From NCBI RefSeq assembly GCF_015207265.1, contig NZ_JADEXE010000001.1, forward strand, positions 1 to 64,000: a stretch of 64,000 bases of DNA, given 5' to 3'. Below are positions 11,604-18,470 of this stretch, piece after piece. Origin of the DNA: Nodosilinea sp. LEGE 07298 (lineage in GTDB: Bacteria > Cyanobacteriota > Cyanobacteriia > Phormidesmidales > Phormidesmidaceae). The stretch's first letter is position 1, and every line of letters starts with the position of its first letter. The notes beneath the pieces are model-generated. The model ran no database searches and had not been told where the DNA came from. It saw only the letters and a list, made by a program, of their open reading frames with translations. The position numbers were made by a program, and so were the translations under genes.

Positions 11604-12245
11604 CTATGGTTCTTCTATTGCTAAAATCTCTGCCCCCCACTGTTTGAGCGTTTGCAATACCCTGTACAGTTCGTTACCCGGATTGATTAACGAGAACAAC
11701 CGAGAATTAGCATATTGAGCCGTAGGCTGCCGGGTAGCTTTGAGAAACAAAAACTCATTACCATTCGTAATTAGACCAAACGTTGGATCAGTCAATTTGG
11801 GATTACTTAGCATGCAGGCCAAGGCTTGGGGAATGGCCCTCGTCACCGCAAAATCGCTGCGCTTGGACTCAATCACCAAAAGCCAAAACTGTTCTTTTAA
11901 GACCAGCACATCAATGCGCCCTCGAATGACAATGCCGTCATCCTCTAGCTCAAGATCGATGCTGGTTTCAGTTTCAATCCGAAAGGGCTTGCGGTAAAAC
12001 CCGGCTAAATCTAGCAGAGGAGATAACACCACCATCTTGACGCTATTTTCTAGCATGGGTGGATCTTCCATCAATGCCGTGAAATTCGCTTTGACGCGAT
12101 CGAGCAGCTGTTGTTCGGCCTCACTCAAAGGAGGCATGTCTTGCTGCCACTCGTCAAAAAAGGCGGGATCTAAGGATTGCTGTAACCCCAGCGCCTGTTT
12201 GAGATCGCGCAGGGTGGCTGTATTTGCCGCAATGGTCTGCACCAT
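11604..12245 (-). CDS. HsdR N-terminal-like PD-(D/E)XK nuclease-fold protein
   Basis: A 213-residue protein whose centre matches the N-terminal nuclease domain of type I restriction subunit R: a RGRIDVLVLKEQFWLLVIES stretch gives the D...ExK catalytic layout with K just after ES. NSVKMVVLSPLLDLAGFY and LACMLSNPKLTDPTFGLITN also fit this family. There is no helicase domain and no HsdM or HsdS nearby, so it is not a full restriction enzyme. Stand-alone versions are frequent in cyanobacteria and their role is unknown. It lies upstream of clpB on the same strand with about 110 bases between them. Confidence 0.75.
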   Translation of the reverse strand: MVQTIAANTATLRDLKQALGLQQSLDPAFFDEWQQDMPPLSEAEQQLLDRVKANFTALMEDPPMLENSVKMVVLSPLLDLAGFYRKPFRIETETSIDLELEDDGIVIRGRIDVLVLKEQFWLLVIESKRSDFAVTRAIPQALACMLSNPKLTDPTFGLITNGNEFLFLKATRQPTAQYANSRLFSLINPGNELYRVLQTLKQWGAEILAIEEP

Positions 12246-12392
12246 AGTCCATTCGCCCAGAGGTTATGCCAATTCTAACCGTAACGAGCAGGCCTCAAGA
12301 TCGCTAGGGATCCTGAGGCCTGCTGGTGAGGGTTCAAGGGATACCGACTCGTCACCTAGATAAGTAGATCTGATTATCTATAAGACGCATTT

Positions 12393-12444
12393 CGACTCCG
12401 CTCAATGCTCGATCCGTTGCTGGGCAGAGGGTTGAGCGGAGTCG
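12393..12444. repeat. Palindromic repeat, CGACTCCGCTCAA family
   Basis: CGACTCCGCTCAA at 12393-12405 pairs perfectly with TTGAGCGGAGTCG at 12432-12444 across a 26-base loop. A second copy of the same palindromic core is at 49874-49913. It is intergenic and looks like a dispersed non-coding repeat. Confidence 0.7.
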
Positions 12445-12467
12445 TTCACGAAGTGTCTCCCGAAGGG

Positions 12468-12497
12468 AGAAAACCCAGAAACTTAAGCTGGGTTTAA
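12468..12497 (-). terminator. Terminator hairpin of the FAD oxidoreductase gene
   Basis: On the minus strand AAACCCAG and CTGGGTTT form an eight-base-pair stem running into TTTTCT, 15-45 bases after the stop codon. Position and T-run fit a Rho-independent terminator, though the stem is short. Confidence 0.45.
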
Positions 12498-12511
12498 TTT
12501 GACCCTTCTAC

Positions 12512-14611
12512 TTACCAGGGTCGCCAGTTGCCCCAGTCTTCGTTGAAGATTGAGGTGTTGGGGAACTTCGTCGGGTTACCGCTGGCGTCTATTTCGGCCC
12601 TCAGCTGGTCGAGCAGGGGCTCGCGGCTGGGCAAATTATCCACCAGTTCGTAGGGCAGCACCCCATTGCGCAGTGAGAAGTCAATGGTGTGGGCAGCGGC
12701 GGCCCCCACCGACCATTCAAACGAGTGCACCCGGTAGGCGGCGGCGGCGATGGTGCTGGCGGCAATGCTCTTGCTGGCCACCAGCATGTTGTCAACCCGC
12801 TGAGGAATCATCGCCCGCAGCGGAATTTGGGCCGGGTAGGCCTGGCCGTGGGCTTGGCGCACGCCGGGGCGCTCGATGTTGCCGGGCTTTTCGGCCGGAT
12901 ACTCAGCCATACAGGGGTGAAAGTCGATCGCATACTGGGCAATGCCTACGGTGTCGGGGTAAAGGCGCGATCGCTGCCGAATCGGAAAATCATTGGGGTT
13001 GGCATCGGGCTCAAAGGTGCTAACCGTATCTAGCCCCGCCAGGTAGCGCCGTAGCGAAGTGTAGGTTTCCTCATCCAGGTTTTGCTGGTAATAATCGGAG
13101 GCAAAGTCGTTCCACGAAAAGTCGATTTCGCTAATCATGAACCCGTTCTCGTAGCCGTAGGCGGGGCGACCAATGATGCGCCGGGCCTCGCGAATGTAGG
13201 GGTACTTCGACAATCCATGGGCCGTACCCATCGGTGAATCTAGCCCTTGCAGATAGACGTTGTAAGGTTCAGGCTCTTTGTAGGTATCGGGAATTTGCGA
13301 ATCGGTGGTGCCGGTGGTCAGCCAGTAGAAATAGCCGATCGCATTTTCTTCACCCTTGCGCAGCGTGTCGGCTCGCAGTCCCCCCAGCCAGCCGCCTGGC
13401 TCTAGCTGACCGCTGGCCGCTAGCTGATCTTCGGAGAGAATCAGATTATCCAGATTGGTGCCGGGGCGATAGTCGTTGCCCCAGGTCCAGTTCTGCATTG
13501 AAATATCGCCAACCCCAGGGCGGGACACCCCGGCAATGTTGCCCTCAGCTCGGGGCGAGGCATTCCACAGCCGCCGATAGGTAAACACAAAATCGAAGTG
13601 GTCTTGGGCGGTTTTGAGCGAGTCGCGCTCGCGCTCCCAGCTGTAGTAGGGCTGGTAGATGCTGTAAAACTCAGGAATATCGTAGGTTTGCGGCTCGGCG
13701 GTGCGCTCCATCGCAAAGGTGTAGGTGAAGCCCTGGGTGCAGTAGGGGTCGCGCTCGACCACGGGCGAGGATGGGTTTAGCGGTGACTTGGGATCTAGCC
13801 CCAGCTCGTAGGGCACATCGGCCAACACAATCAGCTCGCCGGTCTCGGTGGCCTCGACTACAAACCAGTCCACTCGACTGGGGGCAGCATTCTCACCGCC
13901 CTCTAGCTCAATGCCTGCGGGCACAAACTGAATAATCTCTTTGGCCAGTCGGGCCGAGTCGTCGTAGGTGTAGGCGTCTTCAATGATGTTGGAGAGAAAG
14001 TCGGTATTGAGGGGGGCAGTGCCCGGTGCAGGGCTGTGGCGAATGGCAATCACTTCGTCAATGTGGGTGCTGTCGGCGTTGAGGCTGAGGTCTTTGACGA
14101 CAGTATTGGGAAACCACTTCAGTTCGCCGCCGCCCTCGCGCTCGGCCTCGGCCAGCATCTCCATCAAAATGGCGTTGGCATCGGCGGGCAGAAAGCAGGT
14201 GGCGCTAACCCAGCAGTTGCCGGGGTTGAGTTTGCCGTACTTGCGCTCCACGCGATCGCGCAACTCCTTGTACCCCCGCGAGTAAAACAGCTGGTTACGC
14301 TGCTCCCGCGACTCATCTAGCGCCGTGGTGCCCTGGGAGGAGATCTGCCCGCCTACCCAGTCGGTTAGCTCGGTCATACAGACGGTGTGGCCCATCAGCA
14401 GGCTTTCGTAGGCGGTTGCTGTCCCGGCCAAGCCGCCGCCGACAATCAGCAGTTCGCACTCTACGACCTGGTCGGGAGTGCGAGGCACCTGGGCCACGCG
14501 GGACGCGACCGACTCTTGGGCGCGGGCGTTGCCAATGGGAAGAGGTATAGAGCCAGCGACCAGGGTTGAGGCTAAGAGGGGAGCCGTAAGGGCGCGAAAG
14601 AATCGTTTCAT
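12512..14611 (-). CDS. Secreted FAD-dependent oxidoreductase
   Basis: A protein of about 699 residues. The N-terminus MKRFFRALTAPLLASTLVAG continues to an AxA-type site (NARA), so it has a Sec-like signal peptide and should be exported. The FAD-binding Rossmann motif LLIVGGGLAGTATAYES follows about 25 residues after the signal, and a WVGGQISSQGTTALDES segment typical of FAD oxidoreductases of the PF12831 type comes next. RVDNMLVASKSIAAS near the C-terminus resembles the second FAD contact. The substrate is unknown. The frame extends to a GTG at 14641, but the ATG at 14611 starts exactly at the signal peptide. Confidence 0.8.
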   Translation of the reverse strand: MKRFFRALTAPLLASTLVAGSIPLPIGNARAQESVASRVAQVPRTPDQVVECELLIVGGGLAGTATAYESLLMGHTVCMTELTDWVGGQISSQGTTALDESREQRNQLFYSRGYKELRDRVERKYGKLNPGNCWVSATCFLPADANAILMEMLAEAEREGGGELKWFPNTVVKDLSLNADSTHIDEVIAIRHSPAPGTAPLNTDFLSNIIEDAYTYDDSARLAKEIIQFVPAGIELEGGENAAPSRVDWFVVEATETGELIVLADVPYELGLDPKSPLNPSSPVVERDPYCTQGFTYTFAMERTAEPQTYDIPEFYSIYQPYYSWERERDSLKTAQDHFDFVFTYRRLWNASPRAEGNIAGVSRPGVGDISMQNWTWGNDYRPGTNLDNLILSEDQLAASGQLEPGGWLGGLRADTLRKGEENAIGYFYWLTTGTTDSQIPDTYKEPEPYNVYLQGLDSPMGTAHGLSKYPYIREARRIIGRPAYGYENGFMISEIDFSWNDFASDYYQQNLDEETYTSLRRYLAGLDTVSTFEPDANPNDFPIRQRSRLYPDTVGIAQYAIDFHPCMAEYPAEKPGNIERPGVRQAHGQAYPAQIPLRAMIPQRVDNMLVASKSIAASTIAAAAYRVHSFEWSVGAAAAHTIDFSLRNGVLPYELVDNLPSREPLLDQLRAEIDASGNPTKFPNTSIFNEDWGNWRPW

Positions 14612-14737
14612 AGCAAACCAAAAGGGGCGAATCGATTGCACCCTCTAGCTTATCGGCTGATCGTAAGGTTCCGCTATAGGTAGCGAAAGGTTGCAGAGCT
14701 GGGGAAAATGGGTGAGATCTGGTGGGAGGTGGGTGTA

Positions 14738-14959
14738 GTGGATGCGATCGCCTACCGAGACCTGCGCCTGCAAGCTTTAAAAGAGTCGCCAATGGTGTTT
14801 GCCTCTAGCTATGAACAGGAAGCGCAGCTTTTGTTGAGCGACTTTGCCACCCGACTGCGCCCTAGCCCAAGTGCTGCTAACGGTATTTTTGGCGCTTTTA
14901 GCGATCGCAATCACCTCATTGGCATGCTTGGGTTTTCGTGGGAGCATCGCCCCAAAATG
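14738..14959 (+). pseudogene. Remnant of a GNAT acetyltransferase gene
   Basis: The frame encodes DAIAYRDLRLQALKESPMVF, then SYEQEAQL, FGAFSDRNHLIGMLGF and EHRPKM, which matches the first half of GNAT-family N-acetyltransferases. The family's opening residues before the DA are replaced by unrelated sequence. The acetyl-CoA binding half (the RGxG/A loop region) is missing: after EHRPKM the reading diverges and runs into the 3' end of the opposite-strand SWIM pseudogene. Both ends are therefore lost and the gene is very likely dead. Family assignment comes from recalled similarity and not from a search. Confidence 0.65.
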
Positions 14960-14988
14960 GGTCAACAATTGGTGTTAGGTCATCCTAT

Positions 14989-16002
14989 TCACAGTTTGTT
15001 TTGCTGCGTTAGCCCGATTAGCTTGCGCTTACGACCGTGCTGGTTGAGCAGTGTTTGGTAGTAGCGAGACCAATCTGCCACTTGCCCCAGGACGTGGTAA
15101 GCGGCCTTAACGCGTTTCAGCCAGGCCACCGCGTTGTCATAATACTTGGCCTTACCCTCATCCATAATCGATTCGGCGCGGGGGAGGGCATTGTCAATCA
15201 CCCACTGGCTGTGGGTGGCAACGACGGTATCCATCACTCGTAAAACGAGCTGACTATGGTAGCTGCTTAGGCCCGAGGCTACCGCGATCGCATCCTCTAG
15301 CAGCCCTTCATGGAGAAAAATATCGATCTGGGCCTGCTCTAGCCCCCACGTTTGACTGGTGCGCAGGTTTTGCAGCAGCGTCTCTTGAACGGCAAGCCAG
15401 TCGGTCCCAGCTAGCATTTCGACCTTTTGGTAGTCCTGAAGCGACGGTTTGGCTTTGAACGCCAGGATGCGAGCCTCCAGGGCGGCACTGGTGTTGCCCA
15501 TGCCTTCCGCCAGGTCACTGGTCCAGGTGGCAAAATCAAAGGCCATGTAGGAGTTGTTTTGCTCGAACCGGAGCCCTTGTAGAGCAATGTCTAAGGCCTG
15601 GGAAAGTTGGTTTTGCGATCGCAGCATCTCAGCCAACGCCTTGGCCTCGCTCAGGGTAGTCATTTGGCGTTGGGCAACGGTCATTGCCTGGTCAACCCGT
15701 CCCAGCTGCCCCAGCATAGTCAAATACTGCTGGGTCTGCCCTTCGGCCTCAGCCAGGTGCAGATATTCCTCGTAGCGTTCCTGCCGAGCCAAAGCAGTTA
15801 GCCTGGGTTACACCACCTCATCAAACTCAATGGTGACCCGGTAGGGCATAACCTCGTTGCCTTCGACCTCGGCCTGTAGGGTCTGCTGCCGCTGGGTAAG
15901 GGAGACCACTGCGCCAGAGCGAAAATAGCTTTCACCCCGAGCGTAGGATGGCTCGGTGGCGTGGTGCTGAATGGTGGTTAGGGTGAGGTTAGGCAGGAGC
16001 AT
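14989..16002 (-). pseudogene. SWIM zinc-finger protein gene, internally deleted and stopped
   Basis: Two in-frame pieces of one gene. The 5' piece (16002-15808) encodes 64 residues, MLLPNLTLTTIQHHATEPSY to VTIEFDEVV, the usual N-terminus of cyanobacterial SWIM zinc-finger proteins, and ends in TAA. The 3' piece resumes in the same frame six codons later and encodes the family's C-terminal helical repeats (RYEEYLHLAEAEGQTQQYLT through WVIDNALPRAESIMDEGKAK). The segment expected between them, which contains the CxC...CxH SWIM motif and roughly two hundred further residues, is absent. The 267-residue 3' piece may still be translated from the ATG at 15792, but it lacks the zinc finger. Confidence 0.72.
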
Positions 16003-16170
16003 GGGTGGGTCTAGTCAACCGCTGCGGTTTTGAAGACCATCGTACAAGATGGCAAAATAATTGTGACTTAGCAATGAGGCGCTAGAGCCTACGTCTTTGT
16101 GGGTTTCTGATGCTTGAAGGCATCAGCACTAAAAGACTTTTTTGGATGACGAGATACTGGGGACCCGCCT

Positions 16171-16563
16171 ATGTCTGCTGCAAAAATTACCAAACTACTG
16201 AAAAAGGCCTTGCTCGAAAATGGTGAGATGTCTCATGCCCTGTATGAACATGAGCTAAAAGAACAAGTTGACTACTTGTACAAGGGCCTCAAGCGCGATA
16301 AAGAAGATGTTGTTTTTGTGGTGACAGAAAACACTGGCGATGTGGCAATGGTATTAACTACCCGCAACAAAACGGTGTATATCAATGAAGACGCCAGACA
16401 AGAGCTAATGAAAATTTGGCAGGCAAACTATGCGAACAATGTAGAGATGCTGATTCCATCCATGGTTAGAGACCTGGTGAATGACTTTTTTGCGGTCACT
16501 GGGGTCAAGGTTGTAAAGACTAGCAAGCCTAAAAAAGCCAAGAAGGGATGGGGATTTGGCTAG
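16171..16563 (+). CDS. Conserved hypothetical basic protein
   Basis: A 130-residue protein that I do not recognise. It starts with a short helical basic segment (AAKITKLLKKALLENGEMSH), has a central YLYKGLKRDKEDVVFVVTEN region with a predicted beta strand, and ends in a lysine-rich tail KTSKPKKAKKGWGFG. There is no membrane segment. The codon use and open frame look genuine. It is flanked by decayed genes on both sides, so it may itself be part of the plasticity zone. Confidence 0.6.
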   Translation: MSAAKITKLLKKALLENGEMSHALYEHELKEQVDYLYKGLKRDKEDVVFVVTENTGDVAMVLTTRNKTVYINEDARQELMKIWQANYANNVEMLIPSMVRDLVNDFFAVTGVKVVKTSKPKKAKKGWGFG

Positions 16564-16637
16564 CGATCGCGGGTCATAACTCCAAGACTGAGTCTTTGGA
16601 AATGCCTTGGAGATAGTTGTTGTATTTGGCAAACCAA

Positions 16638-16802
16638 TCAGATGGTGACATCGGCCATCATCTGACAGCCCTTGCCGCGCAGGTAGGCTTTAAGCGCAGA
16701 GGCTAAATTCAGCGCAATTTGACTGTGGGGAATCGTCCCCCCCGTCATGGCAAAGACGTCCTCGTTCAAATAGGCGTATTTAACGACCTTCTGGAAATCC
16801 AC
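16638..16802 (-). pseudogene. Remnant of a Uma2 family endonuclease gene
   Basis: A 54-codon minus-strand frame contains EDVFAMTGGTIPHSQIALNL followed by ASALKAYLRGKGC, a segment highly typical of Uma2 (DUF820) PD-(D/E)XK proteins. Intact members have about 190 residues. Here the N-terminal part is replaced by unrelated sequence and a TGA follows ADVTI, so the catalytic core is missing. It is a fossil of a family that is abundant and quickly turned over in cyanobacteria. Confidence 0.7.
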
Positions 16803-16845
16803 CCCAGCTCAACTCTCAGATAGAACTAGCTTCACCGTTATCGAA

Positions 16846-16876
16846 AAGTTTCCTGGGTTCTGTCAGAACCCAGGAA
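16846..16876 (-). terminator. Strong terminator hairpin
   Basis: TTCCTGGGTTCT (16850-16861) and AGAACCCAGGAA (16865-16876) are perfectly complementary 12-base arms with a three-base loop. On the minus strand the stem runs into AACTTTT, a fitting end for the gene that stops at 16910. Confidence 0.7.
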
Positions 16877-16909
16877 TTTAGATTGACGTTAATCTACTCG
16901 CCGATCGCC

Positions 16910-17197
16910 TTAACGTTCCAGTCTTGGACTATCGCGCCGCAGCAGGCTAAACACCTCTCCCTGCTCTGGGGTAATCAAAATCCCGGACGGTGGGATTGTC
17001 ACTAGCTGGCTCCAGGCCGCCTGCTCGGCGTAGGTCAGCACATGCAGCAGGTTAATGGTCGCTCGCACGCCTTCGGGTGAGCCAATGACCAGGTGGCGCA
17101 ATCGCTCTGGCCGAGGGCTGGGGCTTGCCAGACGTAGGGGATCGAGACCTCCGAGTTCTTGAAGAACTCGGAGGTCTTGACGGGTAAAACACAACAT
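16910..17197 (-). CDS. Small conserved cyanobacterial hypothetical protein
   Basis: A 95-residue protein. The core LRHLVIGSPEGVRATINLLH followed by YAEQAAWSQLVTIP and GEVFSLLRRD resembles a widespread family of short cyanobacterial proteins of unknown role (pattern SP..VR.TI..LH.L.YAE...WS...P...GEV.S.L), as I remember it. The frame extends upstream to a GTG at 17290, but the ATG at 17197 has AAGGA eight bases before it and begins the conserved part, so it is chosen. A strong hairpin follows the stop. Confidence 0.6.
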   Translation of the reverse strand: MLCFTRQDLRVLQELGGLDPLRLASPSPRPERLRHLVIGSPEGVRATINLLHVLTYAEQAAWSQLVTIPPSGILITPEQGEVFSLLRRDSPRLER

Positions 17198-17487
17198 AAT
17201 CGGGTTCCTTTCCGGTGAAACGACGGGGAAGAAACCCAAAAATTTGGCCGCCCCAGACATGTGCAGTTCAGGGCGGCCAGGTAAGATCACCTTAGCCTCC
17301 GAGACTGGTTGGTCAGTCGACGGGGTTAGCCGCTGGTTGGTGTTGGTAGCACCTTCCAGTGGCGTTAGACCAAATTTTTGGGAAGCTCAGACTGCACGCA
17401 GACAGCCATAGCTCAGTAAAGTACTCTATTCAGACCCCTAAATCAAGTCAAAATCGCTACAGAGCCTAGAACGCCAATTCAGGCCCG

Positions 17488-17520
17488 TGTAGGTTGGGTG
17501 AAGCGCCAGCGTAACCCAAC
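17488..17520 (+). repeat. REP element upstream of the RAYT gene
   Basis: GTAGGTTGGGTGAAGCGCCA leads into GCGTAACCCAAC: a palindromic GGTTGGGT...ACCCAAC unit of the REP type. It is 64 bases upstream of the transposase gene. The inverted partner is at 18151-18183. Confidence 0.82.
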
Positions 17521-17583
17521 TCCCCTGATAGTTTTCCTGCCCAAAAACCTACCCTAAGCGCACGATTTTCCTCCACCACATTC

Positions 17584-18126
17584 ATGCGCTACCGACGTGC
17601 CCAAACCTTAGGGGCAACCTACTTCTTCACCGTCGTTACCTACAATCGGCAACCCCTATTTCATCACGACGAAACCATAGCCCTACTCCGCAAAGCCTTT
17701 CACATCGTCAAAGCAGAGTATCCCTTCACCATTGACGCCATCGTCATCCTGCCCGACCACATCCACAGCATTTGGACTCTGCCTGAGGGTGATGCCGACT
17801 TTTCTTCTCGATGGAAGCGAATCAAAGCCTGGTTTAGCCTGCGGTGCCCTGAAGCCTACAAGCAACAACAATCTATCTCCCGCCTTCGCAAAGGGGAGCA
17901 AGCTATCTGGCAGCGACGGTTTTGGGAACATCAAATTCGTAATGAAGCCGACTTTAGGCAGCATGTGGATTACATTCACTACAATCCGGTAAAACACAAT
18001 CTGGTGAATAGGCCGCTAGATTGGCCCTATTCGAGCTTTCATCGCTATGTTGCAGATAGGGCCTATCCGGCAGATTGGGGCGCGACAAGAGCGGTTGAGT
18101 TTGATGAAAATATTGGTCGTGAGTAA
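17584..18126 (+). mobile_element. RAYT: REP-associated tyrosine transposase
   Basis: A 180-residue HUH-superfamily transposase (TnpA_REP, IS200/IS605-related). The histidine motif DHIHSIWTLP is near residue 58, and the catalytic tyrosine lies in HVDYIHYNPVKH near residue 136. The opening YRRAQTLGATYFFTVVTYNR and the closing DWPYSSFHRYV are standard for RAYTs. The gene appears intact. It is bracketed by one REP on each side in opposite orientation, the arrangement expected if this protein recognises and moves REP sequences. Confidence 0.92.
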
Positions 18127-18150
18127 GGGATTAGGGCTTGGTTTGAGGGT

Positions 18151-18183
18151 GTTGGGTTCCACTGCGTTTCACCCAACCTACGT
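18151..18183 (-). repeat. REP element downstream of the RAYT gene (inverted)
   Basis: GTTGGGTTCCACTGCGTTTC then ACCCAACCTACG is the reverse complement type of the element at 17488. It lies 25 bases after the RAYT stop. The rest of the interval to 18470 shows no gene; it probably holds the promoter of the TIR-STAND gene. Confidence 0.82.
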
Positions 18184-18470
18184 CGGCTACTTGAGTCATT
18201 GATCGGTTTTCGACTGATGATGGCAGGTTTTTGTTGTGCTGAGCGATCGCATTGAATTGGCGTGTTTTGATGCAGAATTCTTTGGGGCGATCGTTCTGAT
18301 CTTGTATCGGTTAGATTAGGCAAGACTTCAAAAGCAACTAGCCTGAAGAAATCCTGCACCTTTCGGGCTCATCAGCAGGTAGAGCATATTATGCGAAAAA
18401 GCGAAGCCGTTCGGGGGAGTTGGAGGGACAAAGCTGTGGTGTGGTCAGACGGAGTGCGGGGGGTGTCTCT

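Noticed and set aside
17240-17380. CCAAAAATTTGG and CCAAATTTTTGGG as a long inverted repeat of an insertion sequence
   Set aside because: The arms are short and AT-rich, with no transposase between them; likely chance.
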